Below, piece after piece: positions 48,707 to 60,000 of a stretch of DNA of 64,000 bases (within the stretch, counting starts at the first letter, position 1; each line of letters starts with the position of its first letter). The stretch is from NCBI RefSeq assembly GCF_001039355.2, contig NW_019775414.1, forward strand, positions 419,179 to 483,178. Direction: 5' to 3'. The notes below the pieces were generated by a model. That model was not told the origin of the DNA and made no database searches. It saw only the letters and a program-made list of their open reading frames with translations. The translations under genes were made by a program, and so were the position numbers. Source of the DNA: Lingula anatina (taxonomy: Eukaryota; Brachiopoda; Lingulata; Lingulida; Lingulidae).

Positions 48707-50418
48707 TTAGTATAAAAAGGCGTAATTTGTGTGCCTATACTTTTTGCCGGACTCCTTTTTAGCCAGTTCTATTCTCTTTGCTTGTAAAACCTCAGAGATC
48801 CATTCAGGATGCACCACACAAGACAGAGGCTTGCGGGGGATGGTATTATAGAAGAAAGTGTCATAGTTCTGCATTTGTCCAGTCAGTGGATTCGGTGGGA
48901 TCTCTGGTTCTGGGCATTTGATGGTATAGGCCAATCTTTCTGGTAAAACCGTATTTCTGAAAAATTAAAAGGTATAAACACTGATTTGATTTGTTGCAAA
49001 ATTGCAAATGTATTGCACCTTAATTTCTATTTTGTCAGCGGATGATGGCCAATTTTGCAAATATTAACAGCATACATGTTCATTTGTTAAATCTCCTACA
49101 ACTTATTGCACCTCCACTCTCTCAGCTCTTTGAAGCTTGAAAAAATAAATAAAATAAATGCCACTTAAACACAATTTCAATACTCATTAGTTACCAGAAT
49201 AAAACCATATTCATAGAAAAATAAACATTACTCACTTGATACCATAAGGGTCTCCCTGAACCTCCGCCCTCCAACCGTACTTCTCTATCACTTCATCGTA
49301 CGACATCGACGTCGGGGTTTTTACTTCAACATGTTCTTGCGTGGTGTCTGGGGTTGGGGTCGGTGGGACAGGTTTGTGTGGCCGTCTATCACTAGGCGGC
49401 TGACTAAACCGTTCTTCTGAAAGCGCGCTCTCTGAGGGCCGAGGTCTCACAGGACCTGCAGACTTCACAGGTCTTTGTGGCGGTTTGGAGACTTCTCTAC
49501 GTATTGTAGCACTTTTCACTCGGACGTTTTTCCCTGGTTGTGTGATGCTCATTTCCACGTAGGAATCGGGCGTGGGCGCCTTAGCGACGACTTTACCAAC
49601 ACGAATAGGCGTAGCTTCTGTGACCCAGCCGTGTTTCTTCGATGGCGTTGGCGCCTTTGGGCGACCTGGCGTCAATGACATTTGGGGCGGAGGCGCACTC
49701 TTCGCTCCCCCGCCTTGAATGCGAAGGTAGTGTTCTACGATGGCCTGGTTAGGCACGGGGGTTCTTGGCGTAGATGAGACGTGGGACGCCGGGCGTTGCA
49801 ACATGGCCTCGTGTTTGATGCGGATAGGCGTGGGAGGCTGTGGGGGTGTGACGCCTCTGGTGCCATGGTTGGCCTGGCTTCTCCAGTGGCGGTACAACAC
49901 CTCTTTTTCTGTAAAAAGACGACGATATGCTTAATCCTGCATTGAGGTACCGATACTTAAGTAAAATGAAACGATATAGATAACTTAAACACGTAAAAAA
50001 CGTCACATTTGATCCATGTACGTGGGCTTCATGCGTTATGTATTATTGTCACTCTTTTTTTTTTTTTTTTTTTTTTTTGAAATATCAAAAACATAAGGAA
50101 TGCGAGAGGCAAAATAAGGTCCATGGTCGCATAGAAAAACAAAAAAAGTAGACACTGACATATTATAGTACCTTTCTTGTGTCCTGTTATATTCTTATAC
50201 AGCATATATCTAGTTGCATTGAACGACGAAATAAAAAAGCAGGCCTTCATAATTATGTATTCAGCACACAGACCATCTGTCACATAAGCCTGTTTATCAC
50301 CGCAAATTTTTCACAAACACATACCGTATTTTAATTTCCCTCTTGGAAATTGCTTAGCTAAGGGGTTGTCGTATGTGTTGTAAGCAGCCGGATACCATCC
50401 ATATACCTTTTCGCGCAT
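48707..50418 (-). CDS. Unrecognised proline-rich protein, 338 residues, three coding exons
   Basis: Minus-strand exons 50418-50325, 49908-49236 and 48956-48707 join with matching phases (1, then 2; the middle donor is AA/GTGAGT). ATG at 50418 lies in ACACCATGC. Three aromatic-glycine motifs recur: VYGWYPAAYNTYDNPLAK at the N terminus, KKHGWVTEATPIRV in the middle and EKYGWRAEVQGDPYGI near residue 240. Between them is basic, Pro/Thr-rich sequence with TP sites (TPPQPPTP, TPTPDT). The C terminus (PEPEIPPNPLTG, NTIPRKPLSCVVHPEWI, AKRIELAKKESGKK) looks folded or helical and conserved. No signal peptide, membrane segment or catalytic motif. Short Y-G-W/N-P motifs in basic Pro-rich proteins recall axonemal microtubule-inner proteins, but I cannot assign a family. 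An acceptor at 50494 implies an upstream non-coding exon. Confidence 0.75.
50055..50078. repeat. Poly-T run in the intron of the unrecognised gene
   Basis: Twenty-four T on the plus strand (poly-A on the transcribed strand side), between coding exons 1 and 2. Likely length-variable. Confidence 0.9.
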
Positions 50419-51404
50419 GGTGTCGCGTTGGTTTTGTGCGGTAACACTTGAAAAACGGCGTCGCCGACAACCACCACGCAACGGTGCACACCTAAAAGGT
50501 AAGGAAAATGACATAAAGTAACAATAGAAATAATCAGAGAAAAACTCACCTGAAATAGAATCATATGTCACAAACCCGTACAAGTTGATCTAAAATACTG
50601 CTAACACTGGCTGCAGATTACCTCGGTGCCAGTCGAAAAGGTGACAGGTTTACAACCCGGTGAAATTAATTAAAATAGTTCTAGCTGTAAAGTAGTTGTA
50701 GAGGCTTAGTGGCCAGAATCTGACAATGTCTGCAGCCCAACATATATTTCACTACGATCGCAGTCTCCATGCTCTGAAGTGGAAAATAGGAGTAGGATTT
50801 ATACAGATTACCACAGTCACACAGACCAGCCTTGCAGAGAGATTTACTCTGGGATTATACCTGCACATTTACACAATACAATGAATGTATTAACTCGTTT
50901 CCATGGAATCGCGACATTAATATGATACTTGATCCTACAGCAATAGTGATGATAGCGGATTCAAGTCGAACAACGGAAATTATAGCGCTATCTGTAAGTT
51001 CTAGGTTTAATGGAGTAAATAGCAGGCAAAACGATATGCGAATAAAAAATCAATTACGGAAGAGTAAATTCGTGTCTGACTGAGAAGCTACAATAAGAAT
51101 AAATGTCAATATTAACATTCTAGTCAACTATTGAATGTTCGTAATTTCCCGTACAATGGACACTGTAAGAGGGTCTTGTTAAAGGCGTTGAGAGGAGACG
51201 CGTGAGGTGAAGACTTTTGAATACAATATATTTGATGTTTTTGACATACATATTTACCCTACTAAAAATGAATAGATGTAGAAAAAAGAAACGGATGACT
51301 GAAAGAGAAGGAGAGAGAGAGAGAAAAGACATGAGTCATCAACCTCCCAATCCCGTCAAAAAAAATATAGAGGACAACGACGACGACAACGACCACAACA
51401 ACAA

Positions 51405-51428
51405 ATAATAATAATAATAATAATAATA
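51405..51428. repeat. AAT trinucleotide microsatellite
   Basis: About eight AAT units preceded by a GAC/AAC-rich tract (51372-51404), making a compound microsatellite. Confidence 0.9.
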
Positions 51429-51782
51429 GTAATAGCAATGATAGGTATAAGCTCTCCTCAAAAAATCTTGGTCATCCTGTTGATACTGATATTGTTCATT
51501 TTTAGGGAAAAATTCTTAGCGAATGTGTTAACCGTGACCTCGCGTGTTTCATATTACAATATCAGATATACACTTATGTCTTGTATTATCTGTCGTAAGT
51601 AGGCGTTTGGTAACGTCTTAGACAAGGATGTGTATAGAGACGCGACCCAGACTCGTGATAAATGGGCTATGTCGTGAAGTAAATTTCGATAAGATGTTTA
51701 GATGACAACAGCGTTACTGGGTTGTCAGGTTATGTCATAGATGGAGTTTTCTATCCCAAGTCCAGAAAACGAGGAGTGGAGT

Positions 51783-51950
51783 GAGGCCCGTAGCCAGCTA
51801 ATTCAAAAGGGTGGTCCTTTTTCTGAAAAATTGGACCTTTTACCATGAAACCTTCGTGTACCTAGATAAAATTTTAACCAGACAGACATTTTCTCGGCAA
51901 AAAAAAGGGGTGTCTTTCGAACCCTTCGAACCACCCTGGCTACGGGCCTG
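51783..51950. mobile_element. MITE copy 2 (AGGCCCGTAGCCAG termini)
   Basis: Ends GAGGCCCGTAGCCAG and CTGGCTACGGGCCTG are near-perfect inverted repeats of each other, and the interior matches the copy at 45093-45259 in the same orientation and at almost the same length (168 versus 167 bases). Flanking duplication is not evident here. It lies in the intergenic region upstream of MAP3K4. Confidence 0.8.
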
Positions 51951-53748
51951 GGGGCACTACAGAGTCTACAGACAGAAAACTCGAGCTGGCCATTTTAAAG
52001 GAATAATGTGGCAAGGATGATTCCGTCTCCAGTTGTGGGGTGGGACCTTATGAAGCTTTGGGTTCGATAGTTTTGGACACGAGGGTATAACCAGAAAAAA
52101 GTATGGGGTGGAGGTAGAGTTGTTGTCACCCTTTAGCAGAAAATTCAGTGAACAAATCTGCCCAGATACAGCGGCATGTGCCGAACCATGTCAATAAGTT
52201 CAAATACATTCTCTAAGAAACGAAATGCCATTTTACAATTATTCTCCTGAAGTAGAAATATTGCTCCTTTGGCATTTTACTGAAATGGAGACAAATGCGC
52301 TTTTAATAGCAAATGGGTTCACATAGTCCAGCCATGATTCCGGTAATTCGTGACTTAAAAGTACGATGAAAAAGTATACTGGTAACACATTTCTGTCTCA
52401 CTACACTGGACGACCGGCGGGTACAAATCGGGCTTTTTAGCTTACAGCATGTTGACAAGTTTCATTCATTACCTAAATGCCTTCCAGCGGCGTCGAACTG
52501 ATGCCTTAAGAGAACAGCCTTGTCATTTTAGCTTTTCAGTGCTAAATTTATTTAAAACGTCTCAGTTAGAAGTTTTTTTATAAAATACTCCTGTGGCACG
52601 AAGGACGGGTTGGTTAACTACATCACAATAATGCCTGTGTGTTAGCGATACACGTTACAGACCTTGGAAAATAACTTGGTTCGAAGTTACATTGTTTAAC
52701 CCCGTGTTTGATAACTTTCCAAGGTTTTTAATCCATCACTTACCGGTTCAAAAGTAATTAATCAATTATCTCGCTTCTGTCTTGGCCTTGTCGACGCTTC
52801 CATAGGTATTTCTGTCCACTCTCAGTAGTCGCCGATATTCTTCCTCAATCGATTCGATCCACGCGATAAAGTTTACAATGGGTGCCTATTTAGTCCCACT
52901 GAATAGAGGTAAAGTTTATCGGTCTCCATGGACGCGGGCAGCACATTTGTTATTTTAATGTAGGACACACAAATGTGGCTTAAATACCCACAATGCTGTG
53001 CGTGTCAAGTTTGTTTTGGTATTTCGTGATAACCTGTGACTTGCGTTTTCAGTGAAGGTTCTCCGAATGAGTCATTTATAAGTTTTGTTTTTTATTGGTT
53101 TCAAAATATTTTGATTTCTGTTGAAGAAAATGAAATGCGGGATATTTCAACAATAACCAGTCAAAACAAAACACTTAGCCTACGGATACATAACTTTTTT
53201 GTATTCACCAGTAAATGTACATGTCTATTGTGAAAAACAACAGCGATATCAAAAATGAAAACCAGCAAACCTTGAGTTTTTTCAGCCAAGTTTTATTTCA
53301 AAACATTTGAATATAAAAACCAATCTAGAAATAAACGTTATGATGTAGTAAAAAAACGAGGGGTGGAATCAAGGATCGAGATGGTTTTTAATGCTACTCT
53401 CGCCAAATATGCGGCCGTGCAAATCCACCGATTTCCAATTTTTCAATCTTTTACACGACACATAAAGACACATCATGTTAAATACAATGAGGGCTGAGAT
53501 CTTTTCGGTTTCTAAACTTTGATTGTTTCTAGTACAAAAAATGTTAATAAATAGATGAATGAAAAATAAATAAATATTTTTTAAAAATCTGGGGTGTGGT
53601 TACCTCCCTGCACCGTTTCTTCCCCGCATCGTTACTGCCACAATTTCCGTCGAACTGATCTACTAGTTTCATATGATATGGCAAAGTGATAAATTAAAGT
53701 AGAAAATATTATTTGAAATCTAAAAATGTACCCTTTATGTTATAAGTG

Positions 53749-53775
53749 AAAAAAAAAAAAAAAAAAAAAAAAAAA
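53749..53775. repeat. Poly-A run of 27
   Basis: An uninterrupted A run in the MAP3K4 upstream region. No retrotransposon body is visible before it, so this is not evidence of a processed insertion. Confidence 0.9.
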
Positions 53776-54042
53776 CAGAGAGACCTTCTAGAATAATGGA
53801 TTTATTGGGAAAAAAACCAGGAACGATCACCAAGACGAAGGATAACGCAAAGACAGAAACCAGATAACCTTATCTACGCAATTTAAGCTATTATTTTCCT
53901 TTTAAGCCCATAAAACAAATTTATTATTCCATCATTTTGAAAAAGGTATCTGATCTGATGCTTGTTTTAAAAATATTTATAACGTAGTACTGATAAAATA
54001 GGTGTCTCCTCTTGGATAAGCGCCACCTATAAGCGTATCAAA

Positions 54043-54072
54043 ATGTGCATTGAAGATGGAAGATCAAGATGA
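54043..54072 (+). promoter_or_regulatory. Upstream ORF overlapping the MAP3K4 start codon
   Basis: ATG at 54043 opens nine codons ending TGA at 54070-54072 in a different frame from the main ATG at 54056, so the small frame spans the main start. If it is in the mature leader, leaky scanning past it (context TCAAAATGT versus GAAGATGG for the main start) would set translation level. Whether transcription starts upstream of it is not shown. Confidence 0.4.
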
Positions 54073-57000
54073 CGCCGAGGGTCAGCAACCAGGTGATCTG
54101 ACCTCCGTTGCCCCATCTAGCCTCGAAAGATCGTAAGTACTAGCATCTCCCTTGTGTTTCTTAAGATGTGCACCTAAAATTGCAATATATTTTGGTTGCA
54201 TTAACGCCACCGTCGTGCAGAAATCTCTGCTTAAAGTAAGGCACTTTCAGGAGACGGTGCCCTTGTTTGGCTTTCATTGATTGTGTTGACAAAGTTGAGG
54301 AGCGGTATCGTCCACACTCACAGCGTATTTGCACCTGAGATTAGTTTGGGGTGTACTTGCTTTTTTCTTTTTTGATTATATTGCTATGAAACTTGCAATC
54401 GAGACTGATAACAAGCAGATTTATGCTATTAATTATTTTGTTGCGAACTTGTTGATCTGAACTTTACGGTGACAATGTGTTCCTTGGTGAAAAGAAATTA
54501 CTTTTTTTCTTTCTCTTTTTCTTTCTTTTTTGCCTTTTTTATGTAAGGCAAGGATCACGAAGTGTTAAAGATAACATTGTTTACTGAACTATATTCATCA
54601 GTAACAACAGTTGTAAATACTAAATAAACTTTGGACTTCTGCTAACTACATAGTTTGATAACACAAAGCATAATTACAAAAAGACATCCTAGTTAAATGA
54701 GGATTAAAAGAATATGTACCATCTATGGGGAACTTTGAAGGACACAATTCTGATTTAAATTCTATTTGGTAGCTGCAGCATGCATTTTTGTAACATCGTT
54801 AAAGTTGTTTGCTGACAGTGTAGCCCCAGTGTAAACAACAAACATTTAAACAAACATAAACTCTACCAAAATGCATATCAATATGACTTGTGTTGTATGT
54901 GCCTGTGTTATTTCATTTCATTATTTTGCATGATATTAGCTTTTTGTTTCAAAGTTTAATTTGTTGTTTTTGATGGCATTCTATATTTCAGGCCTGGAAA
55001 TGACTTAACAAAAGACAAAAATGAAAATTTCTTTGAGGAAGAATCCCCCTTAAATTCAATGGATATAGAATCTGCCGACCCCTTGGCTCATTACAATTTC
55101 AACAATGTATACAGTGGCAGGCTGGCCAAGCAGGAGAAATTGCGGAGTGTGCGGGGGAAAAAAGAGCCCAGAGACAAACTTTTAGCAAAAACAAAACTCA
55201 AAGACATAAATACAGTGGACCAGGGGGATGCAATAACCAATCCTGAAAAAGATGAAAGTCCTGACAGGTTCAATATTCAAAGGAGAAAACATAAACTGCG
55301 AAAAACCTCCAGAAGTCTTGAAAGAGATAGAAAAAGTACATCACACGTAGAAGGACCACAGATGCTAGCAAAGCAAGAGCCATTAAAAGTAGACTCTCCA
55401 AACAGATTTTTATCACTTAATTCAAAACCGGTGACAAACGTGCCTCATGAAAACAGTGCCTCTCCTCTTGAGCCTTTGCGTAGTTATCAACGAAGGCAGC
55501 TCTCTCATCATCCTGAGGAATGCCCTCCCGACAGAGTTTCATTTCATGAAACTTTTAAATTGTTGGTCAATATGGGGACCAAACCAACAAAAGAAGGAAA
55601 GAGAGAAAAGAAAGACTACAACAGACAAATTAGCTCAGAGCAGGAGATCTGGCAAACAAAATTAAATGATCTTGTATGGCTGGAACTGCAGGCTTGGCAT
55701 TGTGCAAGAACAGTGAAAGAACAGGATATTTACCTGTGCAAAGAGAGAGAAAAAGTGGAAACTTCATTACAAGAAATCATGAAATTTATGTTTACAGAAA
55801 ATGAATCAGCTAGAAGCTTATCAAGTGAAGGTGACTTACCCGCCTACATGTGGACTCAAGAGCACATATATAGACAACTGGAGGCCATAGAACAGGTTAC
55901 AGAGCAACTAGAAAAGTTAGAACATATAGAACAGCTTTTTCCCACAACCAAGGCTCTGGGTAAAGAGTCAGATCTCTACTCCTCTGTGGAGTTCACACAC
56001 AAAGTGAACACCCTGTACGTGTGGTTGAATGTGACAAAAGAACTGGGTCATGCCCTGAATGTAGCCACCAAGGTGCTGGGAGTGTATCAGGACATTGGTA
56101 TAAGATGGCCGAGAGTTGAATATGAAGACCCAAGTGCACTGCAGACTGGCATTGGTGATGATAGTGATGATGACGATGAAGAATATGAGGATGAAGATGA
56201 TGAAGAAGATGAGTATGCCACTGATGAGGGACAGGAAATAGATTCTGCCGGAGACCCAGCTGGCTCTGACGGCAGTAGAAGAGGTGCAGGCAATAGGCCA
56301 AGAAAGATTAAGAACGTGCGGTTCAGCTTGGACAATCATTCACGACCCCAATCCCCTGAAGATCGGTTAGCCCCACCGGTGACTAGCTCCACGCCTGTCA
56401 GCAGTGGTGTCATCAGTCATTCCAGTTCCGTCTCCAGCTTGTCGCGAACCTCCAGCGAAGTCAGCCTCACTGACCAGACCAGTACCTCCATGTACAGACC
56501 ATTTGCCGATAAAAATCTCAAGAAGATGGGGATGAAAAAATTGGTGATGCGACTCAAGGATTTATTGGATGGGACCCTGCACAGAGCAAAGAGAGCCTTA
56601 GAAGGACCGTCTCGGTTTAATTCCATGGAAAACTCTAAGGTAAGGCTTAAGTTTGTATGTAATCCATTAGCTCCATCAGGATAGAGAGTGATAAGTAAAT
56701 GTTGATAAGTGGGATGAGTGAGCTGTTAAGTGACTTAAGTGTAGCAGGTGTGTAATATGATTGACTTTAGGTATGATGTATTGATTTGCTTGATATATCC
56801 AGAGAGTGGTGTCAATTTTATGACAGTTATTTCAGCCACCAGTCAGTGAGGAAAGAAAATAACTGTGATGAAAAATAAATCATTTTTATAGAGGTTGAAT
56901 ATGTTTTTTCTACCCATGAAGCATGACATTTGGACTCTCTAAATGATGAAAGGTTGAAACATCCTGCCTCCTAGGTAGAAAACCAAAACACAGGATTACA

Positions 57001-60000
57001 AATTCAGTTTTATTTACCTTAAATAAAAATTTTTTATGGTTTTAAAAAAAATCAGCATTTTTGATATTTTTCTACATATTTAATTGCAATACTTTTTATG
57101 AATAATAGACATATTTCTTGTATTTTTTCACCATCCAATCTTTTATTATTTTCCAAATTTTATTATAATCATATTGCTATAAGTCAACACTTTTTGGGGA
57201 ACTAGAGTCCAGTTTTTTTTTTTTTTTTTTTGCTGTGATACATCAAATTGTATGAAATCAATTATACTTTTTATTCCAGGGGGGCATTCAGCTAGGTGAT
57301 GAGGTGGCAGTGATGACCCACTCTCCGTCTTGGGACCTCTCTCCAGAAGTCATGCAACTTCTTGGGTTAACACGCGATCGGAGGTCCAGTCTCCCCATAC
57401 AGGGAGCATGGAGTGAGGGTTTTGACAATATGAAATTACCCTCATTTCGCCCTGCATATTTATTCTTAGTTCGCGTGCCTTTGGATGTCATTCATGAGTG
57501 CTTGCGCCTGAGGCTGGAGCAGAGGATTCTGGGAAAGGACCCATCTTTATTGAGCATAAAACAGGTATGAAATATGTGTTAAATTGACCTTTTGGTATCC
57601 ACTCTTGCATACCAAGTGGAAGACCATGATTTAATGGATATGAACATTTTATTGAATTTCCTCTGGAGTTTGACTTGTAAGTTTTTAAATTTGGATTTAA
57701 AAAGTTCATTTGCTGACAGTATTCTGGACAGTTGCTTAAAACAAAACCCATGTTTGATAGAACCAAGGCTAGGTCATTTCAAGTAAATGCTATCTAGTAG
57801 TCTACTCCACAGACTTTGTTCAATAAAAATCCTGTTATTACATCACTACCTAGGTCATGACTGTTATTTGGCACTTTCCATTATAAAATAGCAACTTTCT
57901 CTGAACTAGACTTGAACTAAGGTTGCCACCTCTCTAGGATCACAGTATACATAGTATTGCTATATGTAGTTGTCTTCAGGCAAAATGCACTGATTGTTAG
58001 TGGGAGGGACTGTCAGGTAAAATAGCATTTTTCATTACTGAAGTAATAAACTTAATTAACTAGACTGGCATCAGTGTAAGGTTGTTGAAATGTTTCCATA
58101 TCTAACAAAATTGGGTAATATTCTAACTTATGGGTAGTTCAACTAGATATATAAGCATAGTGTGTTATATAAATTCATTTCATGATACTATTTACTTTTT
58201 TTCATGTTTTTGCGGTAAAAAAACCCCCCAAAAACAAGGTGACTTATAGATAAAACCCTGAAAAACAATATTTTAAGATACTGTAACTAATTAGCACATC
58301 TAGGTTTGCAGGGTTTGCATAAATTGGTAAATTGATACATCTTCCAGCATCACGCAGTGTTTTGCCAACTAATAGACATTTCCCTTACTGCGTACATTGC
58401 CAGACTGAGTAGTAGTTGAAAACATATTACTACATTTTACAGTTTCCATGGGAAATAGGATGTTAATTCTCTGTTATGTAACTGAAACCAAGACCACAAC
58501 TGTTTAAAGCCTGCATACTTTATATGGTAACTCCTGTTTTGTCAAGCCACGGGCGGGGTACTTCCTAAAAAAATACCCCCACATGAAGTAATCTCAGTTT
58601 AAATCTCACCAGGTAGTTGACTCATATCACAGTCAGGTGTGCTGGTCCGAGGTGAAAACTGTGATATAGATAAGGCTCTGTGCATAAACAAGTGCCTAGT
58701 ACTGATATATCATGATTTACAATTCTTCTTTACTACTGACAGTCAGTTTATTTGTTGATCTGATTATTTAATTTGTTTATTATGCTTGATTTTATATTTG
58801 ATTGTTTATCTATTGATATCTACTCAGATTTGATTATTCATTTTTTTTTTTTTTGATTATATATAAATTTTATTGATTTTTGTGCTGGCTAATTCATTTG
58901 TCTAATTGTTTGTCTATAAGTTAATCTATTAATATTATTATCATTTTGTTCTTGTTCATCTTGCAAGTCTATTTTTAAGGGTATGAAGATGGTGAGAGGT
59001 AGCATACTATAATGAAGCAGTATTTAAGCTTCAGGATATTGATCGATCTTACAATTATCATATAGATCTGTAGTTTACACTTTCACTGTTGAAATTTAAT
59101 CTTATTTAAACATTCTAGTTAATACGTGAGTGCATGGAAGTGTTAAAGGCTGGTGTCCTGTTGAAGCAGTATTATCGTCACATGGTGGCAGCAGTAATGT
59201 GGGATGACATCCACGCCGAGGAGAAATTTGAGATGGGACTGGAGCAGTTTGATGCTGACATGAAAGAGATGCTAGAGGTACAAAATGGTGTTTTTATTTA
59301 TAATTCATGCATATTTTCTAGCCTTATATGGTGACTATTTTTAATGTTTACAAGGATTATTGAGTAGGGTTTGGGCTATTTGTCGTTTTTGATACGCTTG
59401 GTCATCACTCACTTTTTTATTTTTTGTCTTTTTTTTAACATTAAAGGAAATCAGCATATCAGGGGGAAAGAAGACAACATGGCTCTAATTATTAATGCAG
59501 TTTTCTCTTTAACAGTCCAACCTTCCACCTATTTCAGGTCTACTTCAGCTACCTGCAAACCTGGATGTGTTCATTGCAAAACTTGCCAGAAGCTTCTAGA
59601 GCCCTTAGAAATGCTCTTGAGGAGCATTGGACATTCACCAAGGAAATTTGTGCCCATATCCTAGGGGGAGAGGCAGAGGCAGGGAAGAGATTTTGGTTGG
59701 TGAAATTGAAACAATTTTAAGATGAGACTATCTATTTTCTTATTTTTGATGTGCTAGGTTAAATTTTGATGTTGAATAATCCTAATAAAGCTTTAAGATA
59801 TTAAGGTTTCGTTATAGAAGGTCTTGAGCTGGTTCGTTGTCTAAAAATGTGTTTTTTAGCTAGACTTTAAAATATGAAAGCTACAGATGATTACTTTTTT
59901 GCCAAATGTAATTTCACTTTCAGATATATTAGTATTCATTAAAAATGACAGCAATTCTACTTTCTTACCCATCACCATGGCAAACTGTTTTCTTACTCAG

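Larger units (their letters stand above)
50494..54055. other. Divergent intergenic region between the unrecognised gene and MAP3K4
   Basis: It holds leaders and promoters of two divergent genes. Contents: a 52-codon plus-strand frame from about 50725; AGAG and AAT microsatellites (51307-51324, 51405-51428); a second MITE copy (51783-51950); and a 27-base poly-A run (53749-53775). No TATA box or CpG-dense core is evident. The 5' UTR of MAP3K4 probably starts in the last few hundred bases before 54056. Confidence 0.55.

Noticed and set aside
49475-50006. Plus- and minus-strand frames opposite or out of frame with the unrecognised gene
   Set aside because: GC-rich coding sequence removes stops from other frames; phase matching across three exons supports only the frame chosen.
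50725-50883. Plus-strand 52-codon frame starting M-S-A-A-Q-H-I-F-H-Y
   Set aside because: The composition is plausible, but there is no splice partner, no family and no termination signal; too short to claim as a gene.
55968-56339. Antisense histidine- and serine-rich frames in MAP3K4 exon 2
   Set aside because: These are the reverse of the Asp/Glu-rich GAT/GAA codon run and not genes.
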